A DNA stretch of 64,000 nucleotides from Lasiosphaeria ovina (GCA_033439765.1 JAULSN010000007.1:1612001-1676000), one strand, 5' to 3'; counted from the first letter of the stretch, positions 21,615-36,400 are shown. Made by a program: numbers and translations. Notes: generated by a model from the sequence alone, not told the origin.

Positions 21615-24600
21615 GCACAGGTGGCAAGTGGCGTGAAAACGCGAACGACGACAGTGTATGTTTTGTGTATCAACATCAAGAGACGGAGACGAGGAGGAAA
21701 TACATTCTGATGGCCCGACGGCCTTCCTATTTCGCATTTGCATATCTCATTCTTACGATCCTTACGGCAGTACAAAAACGGCATCAGCATATTTAACCAG
21801 GTGGTCTTGGGGTTGGGTGTTTTTTTTCTTTTATATATATCCGAAGCATGTGGGAAACAAGCCGGAGCAGACCGCCCTAGTCTTGCTGTGTGCAAAAGGA
21901 CAGAGAGAGAGAGAGAGGCGTGGGGGAGAGTGGTGAAGAGTGGGCTTCACGAAAGCACTTGACACACTGTTTAGACACATGCATGGGAAAAACACAAAAT
22001 GATGCTAAAGCATCCTGGTTTCTTTTTCTTTTTTCTTTTTCTTTTATTAGAATACTCTCTCCCCTCCACTGGTGGACAATGGTGTGCCCCCCTCTCTCTT
22101 TTCTGAAGGAAGGAGAACATGAGAAGAAACAAAATTGGTAGTTAATAGTTAATACCCATAGGGCAAGACCACATTTTTTGATCACACAAGTACCACCCAT
22201 TCTTACACATGTGAAGCCTTGATATGAGATTTGTGGTGGCGACACATTGGTTAGTCTCTTGTCTTGTTGATATGGTTCACGTATAATTAAGCCCTTGGTC
22301 GGTTGATCTTCCTCGTAACCACCTTCTTCTACTGTCTTGCGTCTTACACTATCTATCTATGATCTGCGCTGCGTGTTTCTAGTGATCTGCGCCGAGCCTG
22401 GGAACGCATTCGGTGTTCTCTTGGAGAGTGTAGAGTGTGTTACAAACATTTACTCTGGCCCGCTAGAAAGAAAGGGGCGTGTTCGTGTGAGCTTCAAGGC
22501 GACAACGCTTGTGATATTGCCTCCCAAAAAAATTGGTTATATCTCATACCGTCTGGAAACAATTACTTACTCATGAACATCACAGTTCTTTTTATTCTTC
22601 TAACCGCTTTCAACTGACCATCGCCGTCTCAATGGGGCTGGCTGATCGACATGTTTCGTGTCTCCACTGCCAGTCACTCTCTCTGTCACGGCGTCAACTG
22701 ACACAGGCGCGTGTCTCAAGAAAAGCAACCGCACGTGTATGTATTCGGCCGACTCTGAAGATTAGGTCGGGGTTGTCTCACTCTTACCCCCACTCTCACT
22801 CGAGATGATATGAGATCTGGTGTACGGACTACACTACGTACATGATAGTCGAATATCAAGATCACAGAGTTTTTCTAGTAATATCTATCTACCTACCTCT
22901 ACGTAGATCCTTACTTGTATTCATTTTATGTATATGGCGACGGGTATGGGCCATAGCTCTCCATTGTGTTCGTACTGGGCAACCAACACAGTGAGAGATG
23001 AGACCATGAGAGTTGAGACAACACAAATGAGAGACCTGAGACAGTGTCGACCTATTGGCGCAGAGCTGCAAGACGGTGACGCGGGGAAATGGGTTGACAA
23101 GACATGCAAACATGAAGCTAAAACGGTGATTTCATGTGTTCTAAGTTTCTGGTTGTCTCCTTGGTACAGGATTGACCGCCTGGATTAGGTGGCTACCAGT
23201 GTCGTCAACTTGTCTTGTAATGTCGTCTGAGGTTGAGGAGGGGGTTCTCTGGCCTCGACCTTTGTGATGCCATCTGATCGTCTCTCACTGCCTGATAGCT
23301 GGCCTGGACCTGATGGTGACATTGCAGTACATCTCGATGTCCCTACACGCATATATGATATACATGGCTCCGGGTTCATGCCATCGCTCACCCCGGCTCA
23401 AGCTGAACTTGATTGCCATTGTGCAGATATGTGTTGACTAAACATATTGATGAGTAGCATCGTCAACCTCGGCTTCACATGGATACGCTCTCGCGCCAAG
23501 GCGGCGAACCTGTTACGGGTAAGGGGAGCATGACTAGAGTGTAGCGGTGTAAAACTATTTTCCCGCGGAAAGACGACAGTGATACTGATGATGGGTAGGT
23601 CGGGTAGGGTGGTGTAGTAGAATACAATACCTTGGCAGATGCATCCGATATACCGTACGAGAGTGAGAGAAATGTGGGCAGCGTTGGATTAATAATGGCG
23701 GATAAGGAAACTCCGCGGTGCACCATGCACTTTGCCGAAGTACTCACACAGCTTTTTGACAACGAAGCAACACGCTCGGGTTGTACAGGATCAAGACGGG
23801 AAAGTAGTCTAGGCTGCAGCTCAAAGAATTTGCTCGTGTGACATTCCCGGGCGCAGAAGGAACTCGGTCCGCGCCCTTGGGCCATTCGCCAGTGCTCGTG
23901 GAATCAGCTTCCGCCGAGCGGGCGAATGAACCGAAGCGCTGAACGACCAAAAGGGGTGGGGGGTTCGACCGTCAGGCACCCCTACCGAATCGGTGATGAA
24001 GAGTGGAATGATGCACCAAGGCTCGCCGGGGAATCGGCTCGGTGTTAGCACATTGGCGACTCTCGGGCCTAGAGAAGAAGAGGAGATCGAATCGAAGCTC
24101 TCCCCCGCATCCGCACCCGCACACACCCCCATCTGCAGGCGCGGGAGAGGGGCGAGGGGGATAGATGCGAGCGAGGGAAGAATTGAAGCCGCCGAGAGTG
24201 TAAATTTGATGTGGAATTGTGGATAATAAATTATGGAGGGGATTCCTGATTACTGAGCATTGGAAAGCACCGCGAACGGCACCCGCGCTGACAAATCGCC
24301 CTTGGACTGGGTGTAAAAAGACGAGATCGCTCGTCATCAGTTGATCGCCAAGGGACAGGACATGCATATCCGTTTACACAAGAGACATGCCAAGATGTCA
24401 TGATATAATCGGACGGCCTGCCTGCGGAGCAGTGGAGGAGTTGATCCCACGTCAAAGGCAATGGCAATGCATATATTGAAGTCGCATTGAGGGTGTCGGT
24501 TTTGGGGGTCCTGCTGTGGGAGAAACAGCTGATGCAGTTGTGTCTTGTCACGCTCTGCATGAGAGGTGGTGGTGTATGTAAGGCAGACATGCGGGCGGGC

Positions 24601-27600
24601 ACTTCAACTGCAGAACTTGGGTTAATTATTAGAGTTTGAACCGGTCAGAGTTAGAGTTACCTTGGGTTCCGGAACGTTGCCATGTCACACAAGACTCTGG
24701 GAAGGCGCGCTTCATCCTTCTTGTGCAACCTAACCTATGCCGCGCAGTCCAGTCATGTGCGAGCGGGGCTGTTCGTGTAACGCAACTTCCTGCCTGACAC
24801 AGCTATATCGCCTTGTTAACCTACAAGAGTCTAGACAAAGAAAAGCAAAACTTGGAACTTTTCTCTCTGCCAAACCAGCTCGCCCACCTCGCCTAGAATA
24901 CGACACAACCGACGTTACTGCCTAGAACAAGCCTTCAAGATTTGTCACGTCGGCCCGCCAAAGTTCCATCACGTCTCACTCGAGCTTTCCCTCTTGCTTG
25001 GGTAATAAGCGCTAGATACACAAGTCTTGGCAAGGGAATAAAGTGCGCGATGCCGTGCGACGTCTGTGCGACGCAGTCCAAAGGTTGCCAAATTGCCAGA
25101 TTGGGGAATTGCCGTCCCCAGAATGGCAGAAAGTCACAAAAGTCACGAAAGTCACGCCAAGTCTCCAGAGGTCGATCCCACCACACAAGCCACGAACCAC
25201 GCTGACTACAGGGACCATTCACGCACCAAGTCTCCTCCCGTTCAACCTCGCTAGCGAGACGAACGCGCGGGATATTTCTCGGCGCCCAGCCTGCTCGGCG
25301 CGGGGCCGGCCACCATTGTCAAATTGCCTGGCGCAGTGCACTGCCGCCGCCATCGTCGTAATCATTTGCGAATGCGAAAAGCAGAAAAGAATTGCAATCT
25401 CCGTCGGGATCTAGAGTGAACGGAATACCGTGGGACTCGAACATAATTCCGGTCCCGGCACCGGCAATATCCCCTCAAGATCGATCGACGGGTCACGTCG
25501 GGCCATTGAAAATGGATCAGCGCAATCGGGTCTCGAAAACGCCACCAAAAAGCGACCACGGGACATTTTCCGCATACAGCATCTCGACTCTTGCTGTCCG
25601 TTCCCTCTCTTCGACGCCGCCAAAGCCCATTTTAACGGCAGGCTCTTGGGTCAGGTTTTTATTACTCCGTATTGCACATTACACTGTTACACGATTACAC
25701 ATCCTCCGTTGGCTTTGTTGGCGTTGGCGGAAACTCCGTGGACTTATGGATTCCGCATGTCGGTGTCTGCGCCAGACCCCGCGGATTTCAGGACCAGCTC
25801 TGTATCGTTCCCAGCTGCTCGTGGTTGTTTCTTCACGTACAGTTCAAGTACCTGAGGTTACGGCAGGAAGCCCTGCAAATAATGAGATGGCGGCCCTAGA
25901 GGTTCTCAGGCGACCTCATGCTCCGGTGGGATTTGATCCCGTCAGCAGTCAGATTACCCGAATGCTAACTACCTACCTATATAATACTAGCATTACCAAG
26001 AGGGAGCGTCTGTCTTCATCGGTTCATTTTTTGTGCAGTAAGTAACCGGCAACAACAACAGGGGAAGCGGGGGGATTGACAAAAGAAATGAATGCCTGAT
26101 TTCCGCCCGCAGGGCTGGATCCGAGCGTGATGAGCGAGCGGAGGCCATCGTCGCCGCCTGGTCGGGATGGATCGGCGCATCATCCCTCCGTTATCAACCC
26201 CGGCCTACCTAAACGCTGGGAACGGGGCAAATATGGGGCCGTTGTCTCTCGTTGCTGCCGTTGACATGCAGTTGCATCCTTCCCTTCCTCGTCTGGAGGG
26301 CAGATTGACGAATCGCCATGCAGCATCCCATTCGAGCTGTTGCGACTTGCAAGCTCAAATCGCTGCCAGACCGCTCATTTTCGTTCTCGCTTCTTCAAGA
26401 GATTTGTTGGTGATGAATCATTCGGCAGTCAATCTGTCCCTCTCAGGTTGGCCGAGTGTCAGGCGGGCACCCCACAGAATGCAGCTACTGAATACTACCA
26501 CGGCGACACATCAAGACCGTGCCCCTTAAATCCGTTGCGCCGGAGTGAAGCTCCGGGGTTTGGACGGAGCTAATGTGTATCGACGACGGATTTTACACAT
26601 GCCGAAGCGAACAACAAACAACTCAACATGAATCATATCGTGTGGAATTTCTCGCATCCTGGAATTGCTAACCTGATGTGAAGGACATTTGAGAACCTCG
26701 GCATTTGCGGGGCCTGACCATCGTCTGCACCTCAGTTTGTTTTCCATGGCCCTGTCAAACTCGGTGCGTGCGTCTGAGTATCCGCATGTACTGGAGGTAC
26801 ACCAACGCCCCGATGCCAAGCCTGCATAAGGTGACTACCAATGTCCCCGCTCCGCCGCCTTGCGGTCGGAGCTTTGATCCGAGGATCAAAAACAACCTTG
26901 CAGGCGATTCAACCAGGGGCGCTTTGAGGGGGGTAGGAGGGGCGGTTCAGCCACACTAAAATGACGCGGCGCGCGCCCTGAACGCCCTGAATGCCAGAGG
27001 GGACACAAGCAGCAAAGCCATCCATCCATTTCCAGGCTCGCATTCGGCTCACCACAGAACCTATCGACAGCTGCCACAGCGCGCACTGCACATTGAAACA
27101 GGGCATGCTGGACGGGGCACGGCCGGCGCATTGCGTACCTATCGAGAATGAGACCACTCGGAATAGTTGCGCTCGTGGCCATGTGGCTCCAATGTCGCAT
27201 GGCCCTTTCTCTAGCTGCACGGCACTCTGATCCCCGCGGACGGGGTTTTGCTAAAGAGCGATATTCCGTACAAGCTGGAAGCCGGAAGCTATTTGCAGGA
27301 GTTGAATGTGAGGTATCTGTAATACAGTACCTTACCGATTCCGTACCTTCTCACCTGCGGATGACATCAACGTTAAAATGCGAATGCGAGATTTGCTTGG
27401 CCCCCCCGCTCTTACCCACCCGCGGTTATGAACCCCACCTCGACACCCCAAAACGCTTGGCTTGGCATCTGGAGCGCTCACTCTCTTTTCCAGGTCAGGC
27501 TCGGAAACTTGCTGACCTGAGCACTTGAAGGTCACTCTGCATTCGAACACCAACAAGTGGTGAACATGGCATCCCAAGCCGAGACCAGCCATGATGACCC

Positions 27601-30600
27601 TCCAACAACTGCCAATGAATTGGTATGCAAGCCAAGTGGCACATTTGGGCAGGTGGTGTGTTTGGCCACGTACTGTCCATGCAGATTGCAGAAGTTATCC
27701 TTACCTCTTGGGAGAGACATTGGTTAGTGCCGCTATTCCGTACAGTTTGTTCACATCTCACTCACCCACAGCGAAGGGGGGGCAGTTGGTTTCTCCCCCT
27801 TGTCTTTCTGCCCTGCCCCTCCATATATCGACATCGACTGTTCTTTCCCCCGCAAACCGATGGGGGGGGACAAAACCTAGTTTGGTTCAAACTTCTTCTC
27901 CCTCACCGCTGGAACCATACCCAGGATAATACGTAGGCAAGAGGCGCGGCAAGGCAAGAGACCAAAGCACGCAGCACGACACGACACGACACGGCGTGCA
28001 GGCCCAGGGGCTGGGTTGGGCTGGGCAGGCGGCGCGCCCAGGGTTCAAGGAGGAAGTCGGGATTCCATCGGGACGTAGCTAGTCCGCCCGACGGGCGTCC
28101 GCGTCTTGTTCTCGATCCCACGATGACGGAGCACGGGGCATTCTCAATGTCCGAGATCACAGGGCTGGGCTGGGCTGGGTAATGGGTATGGGTATGGAAT
28201 GAATGAAATGGGGTATCAATGTTTGGGGTAGCACATCCAAACTTTCAATGGAAGCCCAGGCTGTTAGTGCCGATCTGCTGCCATGCCGTCCCCACCCCCG
28301 GGCTCGCATCCACGCATGCGCATGCGAGCTCCTTCTTTTTTTCTTTTTCCTCCGTTTTTTTACTTTGGCTGGCTCGCTTTCGATGTACGGATACTCGTTT
28401 CTTGGTTCATCTGTCGTGGGGCATCGGTCAGCTGGCTGTGAGTGAGAGTGAGAGAGTGAGAGAAGAAACCCCTGGATTGGGTCTTGGTATTGGCGGGGGC
28501 GGGGGGCTATCTAATCCGAATCGCTCTCCCCCGCGCGCTTACTCCTTCCCTCGCAATCTGTTCGCGTCCAAGCCCAAAAGTGCGGAGGTGCGAACCCCGA
28601 ATTCCCACGGAATAGGTAAGGTATATGCTCACCTCACCTCAATTGGGGTCTTTTGCTCAATCAAGGTAAAGATAATGCGGTGGTGTGCAGTGTGTGGCTA
28701 GTGAGAGGTGAAGTTTAAACCTGCTCCCCGGTCCCACGATATACGATATCTGACCAACGTTTTTCTTTTTCTTTTTTGCGGAGTACAGGACGTACATACC
28801 TGTATGAAGGTGATGGTGCATTTGTGCTCTACGTATAACCAACAAAAGCGCCGCCGCCCGTATGTTACATACATACAAACTGTGCCCCGGATGGACGACT
28901 TTCGCATATCACATCTTAATTTAGGTGAAGGTGTAGGTTGTTGGTCCGTCGCCGCCGCCCCAACAAGCCTACTACTACACTGCCTAGAAAGGGTAACAAA
29001 AGGCGCGCGCGTGTGCGCGAGCGCCTCCTCCTCCATGATCTGACACTGCTGCTGGTGATATGAGAGAGAGGGGGGGGGGCAAAGAGAATCGAAATGGGCC
29101 GCGACAAACTCCCCCATCAACGCCAAGAAGTGCAGTTTCCGTGCCCAGCCAAAGTGGCCGCGGACTTAAGCCGTGATGTTTTTTTTTCTACGAATTATGA
29201 ACACACAAACCTACACACGGAGTCCTTGGCATTGGGCACTGAGTTGGCGAGCAGACGTCGATCGCACAGCTGAGTCACACCCCGAGTGAAATAATTAGTA
29301 AGTAGACGGGGCGGGTGAGGCGAGAGATACGAAATACGGGATGAGCGTCGTGTGTTTTGACGTTTTTAGACTTTTGCCTCATTTCGTGACGACGACATGG
29401 ACAGTTGGTGTTTGCCCATGTGTGCGCGGTGCGGTGTGGTGCGGAGCGGAGAGAAAGTGCGTAACGTGCCTAGGTACCGTACTTACCTTATGCATGTGCG
29501 TACAGCATACTTTAGTTCCCCTGCCTGTCTTACTTTCCTGGGGCTGAAAATAAGGAGAAGAGACAAAATAAGCATTGATTGATCCTTTCGGCTGCGTATT
29601 CCGTATATACAATACGTTGTTGATTGGGAATCTCGAATTCTCCCATTCCCAATTTTAAACAATTCCAGATCTCATTTTCTTCGAAAAGACGGACATCGCC
29701 CACAACACATCGCATCACATCACAATCTTGAAACCTCCTCCACACTCCTTCCATAGACATCACACCACCCTTCCCCCGCCCTATACTACACTACGTACCC
29801 GACGTCAACATTTATTAGACATGTATGCGGCCCCCTATTCCCCAATTTTGGGTCTCAGCCTGCCAGCCAGCCAGCCAGCTAGTCTCCCCTACCTCCCTCC
29901 CTCCCTCCCGTCCGCCCCGTATCCCGTACGCCACGCGCCGAATCCGCTGCCGGCTCGGTCCCGGCCTTGTTTTTCTCTCTCTCGACTTGATATCGCCGGC
30001 CAAGGGGGCTAGCTGGCTAGCTAAGTAAGGTTTTCAGCTACTTATCCTGTTGTTGGGTAAGGTATCTTGAGGTAGCTCTTTCCAGTTCTGTAATGAATTA
30101 CGCTCACGACATGTTTTTTCTCCTATGTCCTTACGTGTGCAGTGTGGAGGACCGACTCGGGAGAGCCCGCCGCCCGCCCTATGTCTTGCCTTGCCATGTT
30201 GTAATAACCCCCGATTAGGTAGGCATTGATGATCCTAAACTCCGGGACCGTATCCGTATTCCCACAACTCTCTCTCTCTGTCTCTTTGACCAAGGACAGG
30301 GCAGGGGGGAGCAAAAACAAACCGATGACGACAAATCAAGATGGCCTGCTTTTGAGGGCGTTTTACACTTCGGCTTTGCATATATCTTGTATGCTCCGCA
30401 GCGTTTTTTTTTGTCAACATATATATCAAATATCCCCGTCAACCCTGTCGTTCGCCCGGTGCTTTTCCCATTTTGTTTATCCCCGAGATAGAGACGCTAC
30501 AGGGAGGCAGGGGTGAAGAAGAGAATAAAAGGCTCTTTTATTCCTAGGAACACTGTAATCAAGACATGGCCTTTTCTCAACTTAATTTGGGACATGTACT

Positions 30601-32170
30601 GCGCTGTATTTCATACATACGCGCGTAAAATACAAAACGGAGACCAGATAACCCCCCCCCCCCCCCCACACCACAACCACTAATTACAATCCTTGTCCAC
30701 TCTCTTCTCCGCGCGACACACACACCACGCGCGCGCGCGTGCTGTGCGCCCTGCCTTGCCCATCAATCTCCAACGGCAGGGCGGGAGAAAGAGAGTTGCG
30801 TTGCGTTGCAACACACACACAACACACACACATAGACACACATTGCTCCTTACAGGATTGATGAATTTGTGTGGTAGGAATCGGAATAAACCGGCGCTGC
30901 TACACTGGCCTGGCAGGCAGAGAAGTTGCGTGCTTCTTTAATCACCGGCCGTCGTCGGACGGTGAGAGGGGCACATACAAAGCGGTTTGCTACGCTATAT
31001 CTCCCGAAGCCGCGCGCATCCACATACCTCGGTATGTACGGTACTTACATGAGGTACATTTTACATAGACAGAGAGATACAGACACCGTAGGTACCTACA
31101 TGATCGGGTATCGCGTGATCATTAATCAGGAAATAAAACTCAGACCCAAGAAGTCGGCATCAAACAAACAACGAAACACCGTTCTCCACCGATCATGGTG
31201 AGGGCGAGAGAGCGAGGGGAGCGAGAGAGTGAGATGCTTTTTTTTTCTTGTGTCTTGTGTTTTGCTGTTCAGTAATTAATTGGCGCGTGACAGGCCGGCG
31301 CGGTGTTTGTGGCTACCTTGGTTTGCCGGGTCTACCTTAGCTTGAACGTGGGAGTAATAATAAGTCAACGACACCAACAAGTGCTGAGAAAAGGCCTAAA
31401 GTGATGACGATGACGATGATCCCATCCGTTGATTGCGTTTCCCAAGGGGCTGGACCAAGAGGGCGGGGGGTTTGGTTCGTCTGCTCCGGGAGTAACTCGG
31501 AAATGTGGTGAACGAGAACGGAATTCCAGTTGTTCGGGTCATAACAAAAAGGCGTAACAAAGAACCCAAAAAAAGAAAGAGATGACATGTCTTACATGTG
31601 GCGTTTTTTGTGGGTTCGCGCTCACTCTTGTGCACAGTCTTGTCATGATGTGTGATGAGTAAAAAATCTCGAATTGCCCGTGGCCGTTTCGTGGGACGGT
31701 TTCCCTCCCCAAAAGCGTGCCAGGTAATCATACAGCATGTACTCAGTAATCTCAGTAATGGCGAAAACTGAGCTACCCTGCCGGTATCTGGAACTGTTCC
31801 CTCCCTCCCTTCCCCCCCCCCCCCCAATCGTATGTTTGAGCAATGCATATCTTCAAAGAAACCAGTTCGTTTGCCCGACCCGAAAGCGGGAGCATCCCTT
31901 TCTAAAAGCACCAAGCCCCAGACTCCATGCCAACCTGACCCCCGAAAAGAGAACCGGTAAAAGAACCCCGTATGGAAACCCCGTGTAAAATAGCGGCCGC
32001 CGTCTTTCGTAGAGTGCGTGTCTCTGTGTAAGCAACTGCTAGCGCCGGGCGCCCCAATTAATGATTCATGACCGTCTTTTTTGGCACACACCCCATTGTA
32101 ATGCCACCCCCTCCTGCCCCCCTCCGCCCCATTATCTCTTCGGCAGCGATCGTTTTCGTCGGCGTCTCGG
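21615..32170. other. 10.5 kb gene desert
   Basis: Between the convergent CFEM and Zn2Cys6 genes I find no supportable protein gene. Open frames are short, overlap on both strands and look random; the longest (25,392-26,045 plus and 31,396-32,187 minus) lack domains. It holds homopolymer and simple-repeat patches, including C16 at 30,652-30,667. No tRNA or rRNA was recognised. Non-coding transcripts or long UTRs are possible but not visible. Confidence 0.5.
30652..30667. repeat. C16 homopolymer
   Basis: A run of 16 cytosines is followed by CACA repeats in the gene desert. Confidence 0.85.
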
Positions 32171-33403
32171 TCATAGCCTGAGCGCATCTGCGTCGTACCC
32201 CGAGTACATCATCGGGTCTCCCATGCCCATCATGACCTCGGGATTCGGACACGATAACACGTGGGGCTTGATGGTGCCGAAATTAGACTCGAGGAGGCCC
32301 TGGTTGAGCATGTCCATGTCGAGGTACGATCCCGTCGGGACGAATGGTTGCGACGGACTGCTCTCGAATCCCATCGACGTCGGTCTACTTATCCACGATG
32401 CATATGCTGTGGAAAGGTGGCTGGGCGACTGGCTGGCGAACGACTCGGATGGTGGCGCCGTCGAGTTCAGATCGAAGTCGGTGTAGCTGATACTTTGGGG
32501 CGACATGGTGACGGCCGTCGTGCTTCCGCGAAAGGCAGACCTGCGGTAGTCTTGCTCAACGTCCGAGTGGTCGAGCTCCGACGAGCTTGCGCGGTCGGTT
32601 CGATTGCAGTAATCGGCGTCCTGTCTGTTGCTTCCACCACCCAGCTCGCCCGTCTCCCTCTGCTGCTCCTCGAGCTGCCTGGCCAGCTCGGCTAGTCCCG
32701 CCTCGTCTTCGGGAAAGACAGAGTGGACCGGAAGGTCCATGTCGCTGTTCGGTCGTATGCAGCCGAGCCTGGAAGCAATGTTGTGGATCACGGGCTGGCC
32801 CCGGTCGTTCAGTTCAGGTTCCCCAAGATCCCATGCCTGCTGATTCCGCACCATGGCGTAGAGCTTGTGCACCGTGGCGATGAGAGCAAACTGTGTGTTT
32901 TCGAGCACTTCGGCATACCTGAGCGCCTCGGTATAAGCCTCTCTGAACGTCGTCGCGCCGAGATGGGTTGGTCAGGGACAACAGGCTGGGACATCACACA
33001 TACCCTCGGGGCAACTGCTTGTACTCGGTCTTCTTGCGAGTGCCGGCAGTGCAGACCAGTCCGTCGTCCTTACACCTCTTACATGGGAACTCGCCATCGC
33101 ACTGGGGTGGGTGTTAGTGAGAGTGAACTCACTCAGGTAGTGCTCGGGTACATAAAATTAACATACCTTTGTCTTTTTCATCCTACACCTCTCGCAGGCC
33201 TTCCATACTCTTTTGTGCCTCCCGTCGCCACCTGAGTGGGAGTGGCCGTCCTGAGACGGTGATGGGGGGTGGTGGGCATGTGTGGTGGCAGCCCTCTTGG
33301 AGCCGCGATGTACTGTTTTTACTGATTTGGAGCTGGTATGTTGCCTCTTGGAACCGTGTAACTTGAGGTTCTCCTCATTGGGGGGCGTCGGTAGACTTTC
33401 CAT
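32171..33403 (-). CDS. Zn(II)2Cys6 transcription factor
   Basis: Three exons (33167-33403, 33004-33101, 32171-32918; introns 65 and 85 nt) encode 360 aa. The binuclear zinc cluster spans residues about 70-96 with spacing C-x2-C-x6-C-x5-C-x2-C-x6-C (KACERCRMKKTK then CDGEFPCKRCKDDGLVC). Intron 1 falls exactly before the third cysteine, so the domain is only complete after splicing. Next comes a conserved stretch: RKKTEYKQLPRGYAEVLEN, FALIATVHKLYAMVRN, GEPELNDRGQPVIHNIA and CIRPNSDMDLPVHSVFPEDE. This block is, to my knowledge, shared by a well-conserved Pezizomycotina regulator often annotated by similarity to fluconazole-resistance factor Fcr1; I do not assign a symbol. The Glu/Gln-rich helix LAELARQLEEQQRE may dimerise. 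The C-terminal half is low-complexity and Ser/Met-rich, as in activation domains. The ATG at 33,403 has a strong context (accaagATGG). Confidence 0.9.
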
Positions 33404-36400
33404 CTTGGTGGCGTGTATAAGTCGGACCTCGATTCTGGGACAATAAGGGGGTGGCCTTCGGTCGGTGGCGTGGAGGGGCAGCGACGTGCGTGGGTTGGGG
33501 AGACGGGAGTGTGTGTTAAGTGAAGTGCAACTAGTGCTAGTTGCTGTTTTGGAGATGCGAGGCGAGGGGCCAACCACAAGTATAAGGGATTCCAGAAGGC
33601 ACCACGGACAGGCAAGCCACGCTCAGTCGTGCTTACTGTGTATGAGAAGAAAGCGAGTGCATAAGCAAGTGCAAATGACTCGACATTAATAATGGAGTAA
33701 GGCTGGGAAACGAAGGACGGGGTTCCAGTGGTGGGCAGGGAGACATGGGTATGGCCAGCAACCGAGTTGAATGAATGGGATGGGAATGGCAATCGAAAGT
33801 TGGAAAACGGAACTCGAAAGAGGACTAGCGAGGCGATGCCGTACTCCGGCACCTGTCAATGGCCCAGTGAACCACACGCACCCTTCAGTCGATCAAGGTC
33901 AGGTATGGTATCCGTAATCTCTCGGGTTCCTTGCGCCGCGCGCGACGGGTTGGTATCAACGGTCGGCCTGTTCGTTATGTCCGAGTGCGCGCGGGCTAAC
34001 AAATAGCGATTTGTCTTGGAGCTTGGGACGCTTGCTTGCTGTGGGGTACTGTGTAGATGGCGTGGGTATATTACCGTATTCCACTGTATTTCAGGTTCAG
34101 GAGCCCACCCGAGGTCAGTCCCCGGCTGCTAACAAGTCCCGCCTGGCAGAAGGCTTGCTTGCTTGACGTCCTGTCCTGGTGATCGATGATCGGACGCGAT
34201 GCTGTAGTGTTGAGTGTCGTCTAGGTAGCCGTGGTGAATTTTCACGCCTGGCAGCCTTTGGATCCTGGAGGTGATCGCTGGTACGTCGTGTATGGATCGA
34301 TCCCGCCTGTTTCGGTGGAGGAGACTCTTGCCTGCGGTGACCCCAGTCGAATCCGGCTTATATGCCCCCAAAGCCGTCAATGGATGGCCCTCAACTCAGT
34401 TCCAGCAACAACAGTACTCGGTCCACACACGGGAAGGCACTGAATTCCGAGAGCCGGACGGACGAGAGCTTCCAGGGATGTTGCGATGCGATAGTGGGAT
34501 GGTGCTCCAAAACAGAATGCCAAGCAAGTCCCGTCGGGCTTCCTTTATATCAATGGAGTACTTATGTCAAACCAGGAACTTGGTCGCAAAGTTACTCATG
34601 CCCACGCCCTTTCTCAATGGTTGACGTTGACGCGACGCTCGCCGGGGCTGAGTAAGAAGGGTATGGCATGGCATTCGAGACCCTGCTTGCACTTGCAGAG
34701 GAGAAGCCATCGTCGCTGCTGTGTCCTGTCCTGTCCTGTCCTGGCTCGAACGGGAAGCGCTGCCGGACCGAGCAACGACCATCAACGCGCCGAGTCGCAA
34801 AGCCATCCTTGGTGTGCCCAGAACGGGTCTAGCGCAGCTCGGCTTTGGACCCACCACGCGCCCATGATCCCTGGGTGGCAGGTACCGCTGGGTACATCGA
34901 GGTACTCGGTCCAAAACCTCGGACGTTATGGACCCTTATAAACGCCGACTTCCCTGCTCTGAGTAAGCGGCTTCCCGCAACCGCAAAACGGGAGTGGAAA
35001 GAACAGTCCGCGGAGCCCGCTGCCTAAGGCCCCAAACCCGGCCAGCCGCCTATTGCATTTGCACGGGCGGGATACTGTCAGTCAGTCGACTCTTTTACAC
35101 TGGATCGCACCGATGTGCTCAGTACTGTCTGCGTCTGCGTCTGCGTCTGCGCCCGCATCTGCGTCCGCGGAACTCCCTCTTTGGGGTCTCCTTGTTGTTG
35201 AGTCACGTCGATCCTATCACCGTCTACCAATGTCTGTCTCGCATCCGTCACGAGGCCGACCAGCACAGAGAAACCTGAATGAGACCCATGTGTAGTGCAG
35301 CGCAGCGCAGTTTAATGCATAGAATGGCATGTTTTTTCCCCCCTCACCTCCCTCACATCGCTCGAAACTCCGAGCTCAATACCCGAAGGGATCTGAAATC
35401 GCCGTTTTGCCAAAAGAGTCGGCGTCCTTTCCGTTTACCGGCGGGTGTGGCCGCTGGCCGAATCCCGGTCCTTGACCTTGTAAACCGGACGGGAATGGTA
35501 AGGGGGAGTAGGTAGCGAGGCGGCTCGGGGAACAGAAAAAAAGGAAGACGACGCCAATGTAAAACGCCAACACCAACCATCAAAACCTCGACCAACCTTT
35601 TGACGCTGAAACTCCACATGTAGTGGACTCGCATATATGTACCGGTATGAGGATCGAGGGCTCAAGCTCGACGACACACAGCAAGCCCCCCCTGCGCGGA
35701 TCCAAGGAGAAAAAAGGTGGAATTAACGAAAACAGTCCCCGCCATCTTGAACCATGCCGACGGCCAAAAAAAAAATTTCTCTTAATTTTCCTTCTGGATG
35801 GGCGGCTTGCGCTCGAGTCTCAAGGGGCTCCGCTTGCTAGCTAGCTAAACGCGCTCCGACGCGAAGCTGCGATACCTTCGTACAGACGGCCGATCAAGAT
35901 CCGAGGCATGCCTGCCTGCTTTCCCTCACTCAGCAGCGTCCCGTCAACTGGGTTCTATCAGCACCTAGCAGGAACATGACTACTAGTGTGTTTTTGAAGC
36001 TCGGAGTTGTCTCGTCACAAGCAGTCAAGATACGCTGTCTGGCTTGCTTCTACTATTTCTGGATCTACTATCGCCGAGGTCTGACAGGGGGGCTTGAACC
36101 GATTCACGGAATGCCCTACTTTGTATGCACGGCAAACCAAAATCTTGATAACCGCGGCCGCTTGAAATTACCCTTGTTCTGGGGGTTTGGGCCTGTGCAA
36201 CGTGTCGGGCCTCGAGTTGTTGGGATTCGGGAGGAGCAAGAGACAATATCTGACTGCCTCTTTAAGCCGCCAAAATGGAAGACGGCGGAGCAAGATGCCT
36301 GTCCTCGAGAAGCCAGTCGCGAGGCTCAAAAGAATCCAACGCCAAGTCAGTTGGCACAGAGCAGAGGCAAAGTGGCCAAACATATGCCTACGTATGGCCA

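Noticed and set aside
25905..25950. Possible tRNA T-arm on the minus strand (GGGATCAAATCCC)
   Set aside because: The T-loop begins A instead of T, and no matching acceptor stem, D-arm or anticodon arm was found at the right distance.
25392..26045. 217-codon plus-strand open frame in the gene desert
   Set aside because: Low-information sequence rich in Arg/Ser with opposite-strand overlap; no domain, signal peptide or splice support.
31396..32187. 263-codon minus-strand open frame next to the Zn2Cys6 gene
   Set aside because: It lies in the 3' flank, overlaps the true gene end in another frame, ends in simple-repeat serine codons and has no protein-like features.
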